This document shows positions 7,397 through 16,867 of a stretch of DNA of 64,000 nt, piece after piece. This DNA is from Methanospirillum stamsii (GTDB taxonomy: Archaea > Halobacteriota > Methanomicrobia > Methanomicrobiales > Methanospirillaceae): assembly GCF_003173335.1 (NCBI RefSeq), contig NZ_QGMZ01000014.1:1-64000 (forward strand). Reading direction: 5' to 3'. The position numbers and the translations under genes were made by a program. The notes under the pieces are model-generated. The model made no database searches. It saw nothing but the letters and a program-made list of their open reading frames with translations, and had not been told where the DNA came from. The first letter of the stretch is position 1. Each line of letters opens with the position of its first letter.

Positions 7397-7970
7397 CCGG
7401 TGGCTTGGTAATTTACTGGTAATATGTAAAATGGTCAATGTCGTCTTTCAGGGAATTCAACCGGTATGCTTGTCTTTCATTGAATTTTGTGGTAAATTTA
7501 CTTTGTAATAGAATAATCTCTATCCATAAGAACTATATTTAAAAAAATGTAGGAGGAGAATCGACTTGTAGTTATCTGGCCGGATTCTATCGTTCCGGTT
7601 CCCTTTTTAACTACCTGTATATGAATTGTCATGGTAATTGTCAGGTCTGATCGAAGGATGCTCAGTACTACCGCACCAATTATCAGTGGTATTGGAGGGA
7701 TTGCAGGGAACGCCCGATACAAGCCCGAGAATGGGCGATGATATCCGGTACTCATGACAGTATAAGAGGCCAGCACCCGTACTCAAGAAGTATGGATGAT
7801 CCCTGGAATTTTTCGCGGAGGATTGGAGGAGGAGAGGAAGAAGGAAGAGAGGTATATGACGAGAGTGAGGGTTCCACTACCAAGTAACGAAAAAGGTGGG
7901 ATTATTAGCGAATAGAATAGATAACAATGAGATTAAAGAAAAGGGCCACCTCTTTCGAAGACGTGTTAAT
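7397..7970. other. Intergenic stretch before the toxin-antitoxin pair
   Basis: About 570 bases without a convincing gene. A minus-strand frame 7776-7498 contains a hydrophobic run (FPAIPPIPLIIGAVVLSILR) but has no good ribosome site and no family I recognise. The purine-rich GAGGAGAGGAAGAAGGAAGA tract at about 7828-7848 lies upstream of the PIN gene. Nothing else is seen. Confidence 0.35.
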
Positions 7971-8417
7971 ATGAGAGTATATTTAGATGTCTGTTGTTAT
8001 TGCAGACCATTTGATAATAAAACTCATGAGCGAGTAAGCCTTGAAGCAGATGTAGTATTAGCTATTCTTGATTTATGTAAGAATGGAAAACACACATTAA
8101 TTGGAAGTGTTGTTATTGATGAAGAGATATCTTACATTTTGGAAAACGAGCGAAAAACGGCAGTTTCTAATTATATTGCACTAATCAAAGAATATATTCC
8201 AATAGATTCAGATATTATCACTCAAGCGAATGTTTTTGAGCAATTAGGCATGCATCTTTTTGATGCTCTTCATTGTGCATGTGCCAGGATTGCCAATGCA
8301 ACTTTTTTGACAACTGATGATCATATAATAAATGTAATGCATAAAAATCCGCAATCTGGATTAAATGTTTTCAATCCTGTGAATTGGTTCATGGAGGTGA
8401 ATTATGAAGACTATTAG
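7971..8417 (+). CDS. PIN-domain protein, probable toxin
   Basis: A 148-residue PIN-fold ribonuclease candidate. It begins MRVYLDVCCYCRPFDN, with the first acidic residue in YLDVCC. Middle acidic positions are near SVVIDEEISYILE, and the C-terminal acidic pair is in GMHLFDALHCACA and FLTTDDHII. The frame is open 25 codons further upstream, but the residues there do not fit a PIN start, so ATG 7971 is chosen. The next gene overlaps its last 14 bases, the usual toxin-antitoxin coupling. The flank is AT-richer than the surrounding genes, consistent with transfer. Confidence 0.75.
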   Translation: MRVYLDVCCYCRPFDNKTHERVSLEADVVLAILDLCKNGKHTLIGSVVIDEEISYILENERKTAVSNYIALIKEYIPIDSDIITQANVFEQLGMHLFDALHCACARIANATFLTTDDHIINVMHKNPQSGLNVFNPVNWFMEVNYEDY

Positions 8418-8604
8418 TGAAATACGACGAGAAGGGATAGAAGCATTATCGAAGGCTCTTGGTCCTATTGATATGGCCAGATTTATTTCAAGTTTTGATC
8501 ACGGATCTGGCGATTATACAAAAGAACGACACCAATGGTTGCCGACCGACCGCGAAATGGTTCTTAAGTCCCTTCTTGAGCGCCAAAAAAAGAGAGATAG
8601 ATGA
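8404..8604 (+). CDS. Probable antitoxin paired with the PIN protein
   Basis: A 66-residue protein starting MKTISEIRREGIEALSKALG, then PIDMARFISSFDHGSGDYTK and ERHQWLPTDREM. This pattern recurs beside PIN-domain genes in methanogens and cyanobacteria. Its ATG lies inside the end of the PIN gene, 14 bases before the stop, so the pair is translationally coupled. Unusually for many type II pairs, the toxin gene comes first. No DNA-binding motif is evident, so autoregulation is uncertain. Confidence 0.65.
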   Translation: MKTISEIRREGIEALSKALGPIDMARFISSFDHGSGDYTKERHQWLPTDREMVLKSLLERQKKRDR

Positions 8605-8943
8605 TTCATCCTCTTCTCATAATATAAACTTGGATATTTTTCCTGGTAAAACCAAATTTTTCCTATTCTATTTAATTTAAAAATCGTTTTCTCATCTTTT
8701 CTAATCATAACGGTATATTTCATGCTTCGAATCATACATTTAAAATGTAAAAATGAATTTTTTCCGATAGAAAACGGAAAAAATATTTGTATTAATTTCT
8801 CCCATCAACGAAAGACCAATCTATTGAAGCTCACAATTAATATGTAACTGCCAGATCAGTAATAACGATTAATACTCTGATACCTTTGTATTATTTGGAG
8901 AATTACACAATATGCCAGCCATCCTATCAGGAAAACCTCATAT
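8605..8943. other. AT-rich promoter stretch upstream of tgtA, with a hairpin
   Basis: No gene. A perfect 9-base inverted repeat with an 8-base loop lies at 8758-8783 (TTTTTTCCG ... CGGAAAAAA). It could end the toxin-antitoxin transcript or sit in the 5' region of tgtA. TATA-like AT-rich runs occur throughout. Confidence 0.4.
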
Positions 8944-10413
8944 ATGACTCTATCTTTTGAAATTTTAGAAAAAGACATCGCCGGAAGAATCGGGAAGCTC
9001 TCCGGACAGGGAAAAACGGTAAAGACCCCTACCCTGCTTCCAGTAATTAATCCCCATCTGAACCTTATAACTCCTGCGGAAATGCAGAAGATGGGAGTAG
9101 AAGCAGTAATCACCAATGCGTATATCTTCTCCCGGTCTGAAGAGTTCCGGGAGCGTGCCCTCACCGATGGTCTTGCAAAAACCCTTGATTTTGACGGGGT
9201 AATCATGACCGATTCCGGATCATTTCAGCTTTCAGTCTATGGCGAGGTTGAGATAACGAATGCACAGACCCTTGCATTTCAGCAGGCGATAAAAAGTGAT
9301 ATTATTGTCCCGCTGGATATCCCGACTCATCCGGATACACCACGTGAACAGGTAGAGCAGGAACTCGCCATCACCATGGACCGGATCATGGAAGCAAAAG
9401 GACTTGCTGACCATGAGCATCACACTCTGGCCGCTCCGGTCCAGGGCGGACTGAACCTTGACCTCCGGGAACAGACCGGGCGAAAACTTTCTGAAGAGGG
9501 GTTCAAATTCTGTCCTATAGGTGCTGTTGTTCCCCTGATGGAAGCATACCGGTATGCTGAACTGGTTCAGGTGGTCATGGCAGCAAAACGCGGGCTTTCA
9601 CCCTCAGTCTGTGTTCACCTCTTTGGGGCCGGACATCCTTCGATGTTCGCTCTTGCGGTGGCGATGGGGTGCGATCTCTTTGATTCCGCTGCATATGCAC
9701 TCTATGCAAAAGACGGACGGTACATGACTACTCACGGCAGTTATCACCTCAATGAAATGACTTATCTGCCTTGTCCCTGTCCGGTCTGTGAAGGCCATAC
9801 AGCAAAAGAACTCAATGAATCTCCGGATCGGGAACGGCTGCTTGCCATGCACAACCTCCGGGTAACACTTGCGGAGATAAACCGTGTCAGGCAGGCGATT
9901 CGTGATGGGGTGCTCTGGGAACTGGTCGATGAGCGGTGTCGCAGTCATCCGGCCCTGCTTCGTGGATACCGGACCCTTCTTGGATACAATGAAGAACTCA
10001 CGGCAAAGGATAGGGAGACCAAACGCCGGTTCTTTTACCGGGGTGATGAGAGCTGCAAAAGAACAGAAGTTGTCAGGTATCAACAGATGGTCGGGAGACT
10101 TTCTGCCGGAGATACTGCCCTTATCAGTTTTAGCAGGCATATCAAAAAGAAACAGACCGAAGGATTTGACTCGGTGTTTTTCTTTAAACCTCCGTTTGGT
10201 CCATTTCCTGCCGAACTGACCGAGACATTTCCAATCGGACAGAGTGAGATCCCTGATTTTGACGAGGCCATGGTCCGGACCGGCTGCATGGGTATTGCAA
10301 AACTGATGGAGGGAAATCCTGACACCCGGTTTACCATCCGGTGTCGTCCGGTATGGATGGATCTGATACGTCAAATCTTACCAACAGTGGAGGTAGAGGA
10401 TGAAAGGAGTTGA
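8944..10413 (+). CDS. tgtA: tRNA-guanine transglycosylase, archaeosine type
   Basis: TgtA swaps guanine at position 15 of tRNA for preQ0, the first step of archaeosine formation. The 489-residue protein has the TIM-barrel signature [17 protein letters not shown] and the catalytic-loop region [11 protein letters not shown]. The zinc site follows in [14 protein letters not shown] plus a downstream His. This length fits the split form, in which the PUA domain is on a separate protein. The arcS gene overlaps its last 14 bases, so both archaeosine enzymes are made together. Confidence 0.95.
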   Translation: MTLSFEILEKDIAGRIGKLSGQGKTVKTPTLLPVINPHLNLITPAEMQKMGVEAVITNAYIFSRSEEFRERALTDGLAKTLDFDGVIMTDSGSFQLSVYGEVEITNAQTLAFQQAIKSDIIVPLDIPTHPDTPREQVEQELAITMDRIMEAKGLADHEHHTLAAPVQGGLNLDLREQTGRKLSEEGFKFCPIGAVVPLMEAYRYAELVQVVMAAKRGLSPSVCVHLFGAGHPSMFALAVAMGCDLFDSAAYALYAKDGRYMTTHGSYHLNEMTYLPCPCPVCEGHTAKELNESPDRERLLAMHNLRVTLAEINRVRQAIRDGVLWELVDERCRSHPALLRGYRTLLGYNEELTAKDRETKRRFFYRGDESCKRTEVVRYQQMVGRLSAGDTALISFSRHIKKKQTEGFDSVFFFKPPFGPFPAELTETFPIGQSEIPDFDEAMVRTGCMGIAKLMEGNPDTRFTIRCRPVWMDLIRQILPTVEVEDERS

Positions 10414-12037
10414 AATTTTAAGTCGTGACGGAACAGCACGGTACGGGCGGTTTGGAGTCGGGGAAGACACCTTTATATTCCCAGCAGCATATCAGACCAC
10501 AGATCTCTTCCCTGCCATCTCGAAAAGAGATTTAACGAATATTCCGGTATTAGAAGACAAGGAATTTGTTGACCGGTACCTGGTCCGGGATGGAGAAGAA
10601 CCGGTGCCTCTTCATATCCGGGCTGATAATGAAGTACCATCCGGAACCACCGTTATTACCCCGAACTGGCACACACTTCTGACCCGGCCACGGGATCTTT
10701 GCTCGTTTCTGGATACCCTGAAAAGTACCATTCCTCCGGATACCTGCTGGTATCTTCCCGGAGCGGCCCTTCCGGAAAATGCGGCAATTCTGGTTCATGC
10801 CGGATTTGATCTCTTTGATTTTATTGCCGTGGACCTGGCAACTGCACAGGGCATTTTCTGTCTTCCTGATGGGCGGTATCCGGAAAAAGTAATGGAAGAA
10901 GGTCTTTGTTCATGCAATGGATGTTCCTCCGGAAACCTTCTGGAACATAACCGGATAGCCTTACAACAGGAACTTGCACATATTAGCAGGAGAATCCGGG
11001 ATGGGACATTCCGGGAATATCTTGACGGCCGGTGCCGTACAAAACCTGAATTTGTCTCTATTATGAGGCACCTGGAACGGTCAGAACGGATGGAACAGTA
11101 TACGCCGGTATCAAGGAGTGGTCCGTTTTATGCAACGTCCGGGGACAGTATTCACCGAGTTGAGGTAAAGAGGTTTGCAGACCGGCTCGTAGACCGGTAC
11201 ATTCCTCCGGTTACTGATGTTGCGGTCCTTATCCCATGTTCGGCAAAAAAACCATATTCCCTCTCTCAGTCCCATCGGAAATTCAGTCAGGCCATAGGCC
11301 GGAGAGCACATGAACTTATTATGACCTCTCCTCTTGGACTTGTCCCGAGAGATGTTGAACTTGCATATCCTGCTGCAGCCTACGATGTGCCGGTAACCGG
11401 ATACTGGGACCATGAAGAACGGTACCAGATAACAGAAACCCTTGTCCGGTATTTCACTCGCCATCCGTACAGGCGGGTGATTGCGCATCTTGATGGAGAT
11501 GCCCGGTTAATTGCCCAGGATGCAGCTGATAAAGCCGGATTTGAACTTGAGTGCACATGCCAGAGTGAACGGCCGACCGATCATGAATCACTTTCTGCGC
11601 TCAGCCAAGCACTTAGCGGAGAGAGAAAGATAAAATCCCACCTGGTACGGGGGATGATCTCGTTCCAGTTCGGATATGATCTTAAAGCTCCAAATCTTGA
11701 GGTCAAAGGTTCATATCCGGAACAGGTAGTTAAAAGGGGCCGGAATCTCTTATTTTCAACCGATCCATCTCATGGGCTCATGAGACCAACCTTTGACGGG
11801 TGGTCCCTGCTTGAAACCGGATACCGGGTGTATATCGACGATTTTGTGCCCCAGGGAGATATTCTTGCACCCGGTGTTATGGACGCAGACCCGGTAATCC
11901 GGCCGGGTGATGAAGTTCTTGTCATCGGAGATAAGGCCATGACAACCGGAAGGGCAGTAATGGGTGCCGATGAGATGATTAGATCCTCACGTGGAGTGGC
12001 AGTGAGGGTGCGTAAAGTAAAGAAGCTTGAAGGGTAA
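10400..12037 (+). CDS. arcS: Archaeosine synthase ArcS with C-terminal PUA domain
   Basis: ArcS acts on preQ0-tRNA at position 15; current work describes it adding lysine before a radical-SAM partner completes archaeosine. The 545-residue protein has an N-terminal TGT-like barrel without the TGT catalytic signature, and a CSCNGCSSG cysteine cluster near residue 170. The ArcS hallmark [19 protein letters not shown] is near residue 280. A C-terminal PUA RNA-binding domain ends [14 protein letters not shown]...[10 protein letters not shown]. It overlaps tgtA by 14 bases. No radical-SAM partner is seen in the window. Confidence 0.92.
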   Translation: MKGVEILSRDGTARYGRFGVGEDTFIFPAAYQTTDLFPAISKRDLTNIPVLEDKEFVDRYLVRDGEEPVPLHIRADNEVPSGTTVITPNWHTLLTRPRDLCSFLDTLKSTIPPDTCWYLPGAALPENAAILVHAGFDLFDFIAVDLATAQGIFCLPDGRYPEKVMEEGLCSCNGCSSGNLLEHNRIALQQELAHISRRIRDGTFREYLDGRCRTKPEFVSIMRHLERSERMEQYTPVSRSGPFYATSGDSIHRVEVKRFADRLVDRYIPPVTDVAVLIPCSAKKPYSLSQSHRKFSQAIGRRAHELIMTSPLGLVPRDVELAYPAAAYDVPVTGYWDHEERYQITETLVRYFTRHPYRRVIAHLDGDARLIAQDAADKAGFELECTCQSERPTDHESLSALSQALSGERKIKSHLVRGMISFQFGYDLKAPNLEVKGSYPEQVVKRGRNLLFSTDPSHGLMRPTFDGWSLLETGYRVYIDDFVPQGDILAPGVMDADPVIRPGDEVLVIGDKAMTTGRAVMGADEMIRSSRGVAVRVRKVKKLEG

Positions 12038-12077
12038 TAAATAAGGGCGCGAATAATTTTTCCGGATGTGACATCTG

Positions 12078-12917
12078 GTGTATATAATCGAAAAATCTCT
12101 CAAATTATCTGAAAATGTGTACGAAATATGGGTGAACGCCCCTCATGTCACCCGTAATGCAAAAGCCGGTCAGTTTGTTATCATCCGGACTGATGAAAAG
12201 GGAGAACGTATCCCCCTTACTATTTCTTGTATTTCCGGAGATCTGGTCCGTATAATCTTTATGGCCGTTGGAAAAACCACGCATGCACTTGCTGCAATTC
12301 CTGCAGGGGGTTCAATCAGTGATATTGCTGGTCCACTTGGGACTCCCAGTGAGATTAAACAATACGGAACCTGTGTTCTTGTCGGTGGCGGTGTCGGAAT
12401 TGCTTCCACACCAGTGATTGCAAAGGCACTCAAAGAAGCAGGAAACCGGGTTATTGGTATTCTTGGTGCACGAAATGCCAACTTCCTAATTCTTGAGGAT
12501 GAGATGGCAGAGATTTGTGATGAACTCCTTATTGCAACCGACGACGGTTCAAAGGGTCATCATGGATTTGCAGCAGATCTTTTAAAGAAAAAGATCGACG
12601 AAGAACAGGTTAATGCGGTCTGGATCATTGGTCCGACTATCATGATGAAAGTCACATCCAATGCGACCCGTGATAAGGGAATCAAAACATTCGTTTCATT
12701 AAACCCGATCATGGTCGACGGGACCGGGATGTGTGGGTCATGCCGGTGTGTTGTCGGAGGAAAGACCAAGTTTGCCTGTGTTGATGGTCCGGAGTTTGAT
12801 GCACATGAGGTTGATTTTGATAACCTGATGCAGAGGCAGCGGTATTACATGGAACATGAGAAGGAAGCCCTGTCAACATGGCAGGAACACCAGTGTACCT
12901 GTGGGAGGCATGAATAA
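12078..12917 (+). CDS. Flavin/2Fe-2S reductase subunit (NfnA/SudB type)
   Basis: A 279-residue ferredoxin-NADP reductase-like subunit: an FAD-binding barrel (AGQFVIIRTDEKGERIPLTI), a nucleotide-binding half (VLVGGGVGIASTPVIAKALK), and a C-terminal [2Fe-2S] cysteine set MCGSCRCVVGG...FACVDGPEFDAHEVDFD. Paired with the following gene it forms an NfnAB/SudAB complex that moves electrons between NAD(P)H, ferredoxin or polysulfide. The start is GTG at 12078; the ribosome site is weak. It overlaps the next gene by 8 bases. Which reaction it runs in this host cannot be read from sequence alone. Confidence 0.88.
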   Translation: MYIIEKSLKLSENVYEIWVNAPHVTRNAKAGQFVIIRTDEKGERIPLTISCISGDLVRIIFMAVGKTTHALAAIPAGGSISDIAGPLGTPSEIKQYGTCVLVGGGVGIASTPVIAKALKEAGNRVIGILGARNANFLILEDEMAEICDELLIATDDGSKGHHGFAADLLKKKIDEEQVNAVWIIGPTIMMKVTSNATRDKGIKTFVSLNPIMVDGTGMCGSCRCVVGGKTKFACVDGPEFDAHEVDFDNLMQRQRYYMEHEKEALSTWQEHQCTCGRHE

Positions 12918-14259
12918 GATGGGAGATCGCAGTGTTTCAGACCGGCTGAAGGATTTTGAAGAAGTCGATATGGGTCTTTCACAGGAGGAAGCAATCGAAG
13001 AAGCATCCCGTTGTCTTCAGTGTAAAAAACCCGGATGCGTTGATGGCTGTCCGGTTAATATTGATATTCCTGCTTTTATTGCACTTATTGCCAATGGTGA
13101 CTTTATAGGGGCGGCATCAAGTATCCGGGAGCAAAACCTCCTTCCTGCGATTTGCGGAAGGGTATGTCCCCAGGAAACCCAGTGTGAAGAGCTCTGTATT
13201 CTTGGGAAGAAAGAGACTCCAATCCGGATCGGACAACTTGAACGGTTTGCTGCTGACCAGGAACGAAACAAGGGTCTAACGGTCCCGGCAAGAAAGCCTA
13301 AGACCGGAAAGCGTGTAGCAGTTATCGGATCAGGTCCGGCCGGAATCGTTGCAGCCGGAGAACTTGCAAAAGACGGGCATGATGTGGTATTGTTTGAGTC
13401 ACTTCATACACCCGGAGGAGTTCTGACATACGGGATTCCTTCTTTTCGTCTGCCTAAAGACGTGGTAAAGGCTGAAATCGATCTCATTCTTGCAATGGGA
13501 GTGGACTTAAAACTCAACCATCTTGTCGGTAGAACCGTCTCCCCTGACGAGCTTGAAGGATTTGATGCAGTTCTGCTCGGAACCGGTGCCGGACTTCCGT
13601 ATTTCATGGGTATTCCGGGAGAAAACCTGAGCGGGGTTTATTCTGCAAACGAGTTCCTTACCCGGGTAAATCTCATGCATGCCGAACGGTTTCCGGAGTA
13701 TGATACCCCTATCGCCCGTCTGAGCCGGGTTGTTGTAGTGGGAGGCGGAAATGTTGCGATGGATGCCGCAAGAACCGCACGACGGATGGGAGCAAAAGTT
13801 ACACTTGTCTACCGTCGCCGGGAAGAAGACCTTCCTGCACGGGCTGCCGAAGTTCACCATGCAAAAGAAGAAGGCGTGGAAATTTTCACCTGTGCAAATC
13901 CGGTAAAAATCCTTGGTGAACAATCAGTCACTGGAATTGAATGTATCCGGATGAAGATGTGCCAGTTGGATAACGGCGGCAGACCTGTCCCTGAACCGGT
14001 TGAAGGCGATACTTTTACGCTTGATTGTGATATTGTCATTCTGGCTATTGGTCAGGGTCCAAATCCAGTCCTTGTCAGTCAGATTAAGGGTGTTGAAAAA
14101 GGCAGGGCAGGTAATGTCGTGACCGGGGAAGATGGCCGGACATCTCACCCGAAGATTTTTGCTGCCGGAGATGTTACTACCGGAGCTGCAACGGTAATTC
14201 TTGCAATGGGCGGGGCAAAACAGGCTGCACGCTCAATTACCGCGATGTTTGGTAACTGA
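12910..14259 (+). CDS. gltA: NADPH-dependent glutamate synthase small-subunit-like oxidoreductase (NfnB/SudA type)
   Basis: The 449-residue partner subunit. The N-terminal segment holds the iron-sulfur cysteines (CLQCKKPGCVDGCPVNIDIP and CGRVCPQETQCEELC). Next come the FAD motif VIGSGPAGIVAAGELAKDG, the NADPH motif VVVVGGGNVAMDAARTARR and the C-terminal AAGDVTTGAATVILAMG. ATG 12910 is chosen because GGGAGGC sits just before it; upstream residues from an earlier possible start do not match the family. It may be named GltA in annotations, but with the adjacent alpha subunit the NfnAB/SudAB role is more likely. Confidence 0.9.
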   Translation: MNKMGDRSVSDRLKDFEEVDMGLSQEEAIEEASRCLQCKKPGCVDGCPVNIDIPAFIALIANGDFIGAASSIREQNLLPAICGRVCPQETQCEELCILGKKETPIRIGQLERFAADQERNKGLTVPARKPKTGKRVAVIGSGPAGIVAAGELAKDGHDVVLFESLHTPGGVLTYGIPSFRLPKDVVKAEIDLILAMGVDLKLNHLVGRTVSPDELEGFDAVLLGTGAGLPYFMGIPGENLSGVYSANEFLTRVNLMHAERFPEYDTPIARLSRVVVVGGGNVAMDAARTARRMGAKVTLVYRRREEDLPARAAEVHHAKEEGVEIFTCANPVKILGEQSVTGIECIRMKMCQLDNGGRPVPEPVEGDTFTLDCDIVILAIGQGPNPVLVSQIKGVEKGRAGNVVTGEDGRTSHPKIFAAGDVTTGAATVILAMGGAKQAARSITAMFGN

Positions 14260-14265
14260 TACCTC

Positions 14266-14721
14266 ATGACAACCGTGCAATCTCCTGAACAACTGGAACA
14301 GGTTTCCGGGTATTCTTTCAGGGATAAAACTCTCCTTATCAGGGCCCTTACACGACTTGCTTACTCAAAGGAACAGAGCCTTCCTGAAGATTCACACCTT
14401 GATGCTCTGGCAACCCTTGGAGATGCAGTTATTGAACTTATTATTCTTACAAGGATAGTGAAAGGCGGTGAGCATGACAAAGGTGCCGTTTCATTGAAAA
14501 AAATGGACCTTGTCAATATGTCTGTTCTCCGGGATGCGGCAAAAGCAATTCACCTTGAAACATATGTACGGTGGGGAAAGGGAGAGAGCCGGATGCATGT
14601 ATGGACGTCGGGCCGTGTTCTGGCTGAGTGTATGGAGGCTCTTGCCGGTGCTGTATACCTGGATGGAGGAATTGAAGCAGCTGAGAAAGTCCTTGATAAA
14701 TTTTCCCTCCTTCCAGAATAA
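14266..14721 (+). CDS. Minimal ribonuclease III-domain protein
   Basis: A 151-residue protein made of a single RNase III catalytic domain with no double-stranded RNA-binding domain. The signature region reads LDALATLGDAVIELIILTRI and the second helix ECMEALAGAVYLDGGIEAAE. The Asp of LGDAV and the Glu of MEALAGA match the metal ligands. The usual first Glu of the ERLEFLGD signature is replaced (LDALATLGD), so activity may be altered. It starts 6 bases after the oxidoreductase gene and is probably in the same transcript. Confidence 0.8.
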   Translation: MTTVQSPEQLEQVSGYSFRDKTLLIRALTRLAYSKEQSLPEDSHLDALATLGDAVIELIILTRIVKGGEHDKGAVSLKKMDLVNMSVLRDAAKAIHLETYVRWGKGESRMHVWTSGRVLAECMEALAGAVYLDGGIEAAEKVLDKFSLLPE

Positions 14722-14786
14722 TCACACGAAAAAAGATATACTATCAAAAATAACATCTGCAGGAAATTTCGAAAAGGCTACTCATC

Positions 14787-15800
14787 ATGGATAAAAACCA
14801 GAAAAAATGGATATATGTCTCTCTTGCTTTCAGCATGGTGATTCTTGTTTTTATCCTTCTTTCAACCTTTAACGAGGAAACGCTGCAATATTTGTTTCAT
14901 ATCAATATCTGGTTCCTGCTTCTTGCAATAAGTCTCCGTTTTGTTTCTTTTTCTCTTTGGGCTGCCAGGATTAAGGTTATGGCCGCATCACTCGGGTATC
15001 AGGTGAAGTACAGCCATTGTTATAACATGGTCGTTGCAAATCTCCTTATCGGCGCTATTACTCCCGGACAGGCCGGAGGTGAACCGGTCCGGATACATGA
15101 GCTCTATAAAGCTGACATGTCTCTTGGAGATGCAACCGCTGTGGTAATCATGGAACGGGTACTCGATGCCGTGATACTTGTGGCATTGACGGTTTTCAGT
15201 CTCATTATCATGGGAAAGGTAATCTGGGATATGGGAGAAGGGATTGTAATAGTTATCTTCTTTTCACTTGCGGTTCTTATCTTTTTCATCGGGTTACTTA
15301 TTTATGCAACACGAAATCCGGAATCTGCTAAAGATAAGGTGATGCGTTTTCTTCACTGGATTGAGCTGAAGATGAAAAATCCGGGTATCCATAAAATTAT
15401 TGCCAGCACCGATGTTGAGTTTGATAATTTCTGTTCAGGCATCTCGGCATTTACCAGTCATGGTAAGAAAGGAATTGCACAGGGAACGGTTTTTTCAGTC
15501 CTTTTCTGGTTTTCTGAATTTATTGTGGCATCGGTAATTCTGATGGGGCTTGGCCTTCCGCCTTCTATTTCAGAATCAATGCTCAGTCAGATTATTATCG
15601 CTCTTATCAGTATGATTCCCCTGACTCCGGGAGCATCAGGGATAGCAGAACTTTCAGCAACGTCGTTATATGCTTTGTTTGTTCCTACGGCAATCCTGGG
15701 AGTGTTTATCATTCTCTGGAGACTGATAATGTTTTACCTGAATATCGTATTCGGGGTAATTGCAACCGTTCTGATATTCAAGCGGGAAATATCTACCTGA
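14787..15800 (+). CDS. UPF0104 / lysylphosphatidylglycerol-synthase-like membrane protein
   Basis: A 337-residue polytopic protein of about eight helices, matching the UPF0104 (AglD/LPG synthase membrane domain) family. Landmarks are NMVVANLLIGAITPGQAGGE with PVRIHELYKADMSLGDATAV and VVIMERVLDAVILVALTVFS. The conserved PGQAGGEP and ERxxDA motifs are intact. Family members are linked to lipid or glycolipid flipping or dolichol-phosphate sugar handling. The exact substrate is unknown. It ends the plus-strand housekeeping run. Confidence 0.85.
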   Translation: MDKNQKKWIYVSLAFSMVILVFILLSTFNEETLQYLFHINIWFLLLAISLRFVSFSLWAARIKVMAASLGYQVKYSHCYNMVVANLLIGAITPGQAGGEPVRIHELYKADMSLGDATAVVIMERVLDAVILVALTVFSLIIMGKVIWDMGEGIVIVIFFSLAVLIFFIGLLIYATRNPESAKDKVMRFLHWIELKMKNPGIHKIIASTDVEFDNFCSGISAFTSHGKKGIAQGTVFSVLFWFSEFIVASVILMGLGLPPSISESMLSQIIIALISMIPLTPGASGIAELSATSLYALFVPTAILGVFIILWRLIMFYLNIVFGVIATVLIFKREIST

Positions 15801-15836
15801 TCAATTGTTCAATGCCATGCGAATCAGGTCCGAATC

Positions 15837-16049
15837 CTAAGACTTAATACTCAATTCATCCACTATGGACTGGATATTGGGTCTTATCTTTCCGATATCG
15901 CGAGATGCAGTTTTGTAGATCAACCTGACATCAGCTTTGAAGTAGGCATGTATAACCAAACTTTGCCACTTTGCCTTCAAGCACTCATTGAGATCATCTA
16001 TTATTGGGGAAAAAAATTTTGTTTCTCCTGCCATTCTTCGAAATATCAT
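15837..16049 (-). pseudogene. Fragment of a HepT-like DUF86 protein
   Basis: The frame encodes 70 residues whose second half, SLVIHAYFKADVRLIYKTAS then RDIGKIRPNIQSIVDEL, matches the C-terminal helices of DUF86/HepT toxins. The R-x4-6-H motif region survives only partly: the expected RN before VIHAYF is missing, and the first half (MIFRRMAGETKFFSPIID) does not fit. No MNT nucleotidyltransferase partner is found nearby. Probably the remains of an MNT-HepT toxin-antitoxin pair. Confidence 0.5.
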
Positions 16050-16867
16050 CTATGGATGTATGAATTCTTCTCGTGTTTTGTCATCCTGAATCACTCAATT
16101 TTGGTGTAAGAAAAGGACACCATTAGTAGTTTTTCTGTGGCTAACGTCCAAGATTCGTTCCCAATGATATGTCAGTACCAGTATGTAATCCCGTGTTTAC
16201 CTTTATTAGAAAGACGTCTCTTAACACATGAGTAGAGCATTCCTTTTACGATGTGGTCAAGTCTGTAGAACTCATCTGAAGACACTGCATGTTTATGGTA
16301 AAGTGTCAATGAAGTAATCCGTCTCCACGAGATGATTATTTATCCTGAATCTATTTAGATGGGCCTTATTCTTGTCAATACTTCCTGAATGGCTTTTGCT
16401 TTTTTTATCTCCCGGACGACTGTTCTGGCTCTGGATTCCGGTTGTTCTTTCTGCAGCTTTTTATAAGAAGTAGAGATAGTAAGTACTGTTGGGTTTCTCT
16501 ATTTTAATTCCTTGAATCCCTGATTCTTTATCAATAACCTGAGTATTATATGTTTCAAACTTAGTGATTACATTGTCATCGCTTTTGTAGATCTGCTTTC
16601 CGGTGATGTACTGGAGATTATCTTCCATTCGGACATTTCAGGAATGCTGTTCGCAGCCAGTGTTCCATACCTATTAGAGCGAAGAAATTGGATTACTGAT
16701 ACCATATGATGGATAATTAACACATCACCATTATGCGATGAAGGAGATGGAAGCAAAGAGGACCTGGAAGAATGAGTACTTCAAACGTGATATGGATGGG
16801 TGGATCTGGTGTTGTGGAGGCAGTATCTGTTCGATTTCGGAAAAAAGATGCCGGGAGAAAAAGTATT
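16050..16867. other. Gene-free stretch with decayed minus-strand coding pieces
   Basis: About 820 bases without an intact gene. Several minus-strand pieces look like former protein sequence. One piece, ending at 16172, reads FYRLDHIVKGMLYSCVKRRL then SNKGKHGITYWY. A second, ending at 16355, reads ESRARTVVREIKKAKAIQEV then LTRIRPI. They are in different frames with stops between. I suspect a decayed mobile-element or accessory gene but cannot identify it. Confidence 0.35.

Noticed and set aside
9604-10374. Long minus-strand frame inside tgtA
   Set aside because: Antisense to a clear tgtA with all motifs; a shadow frame.
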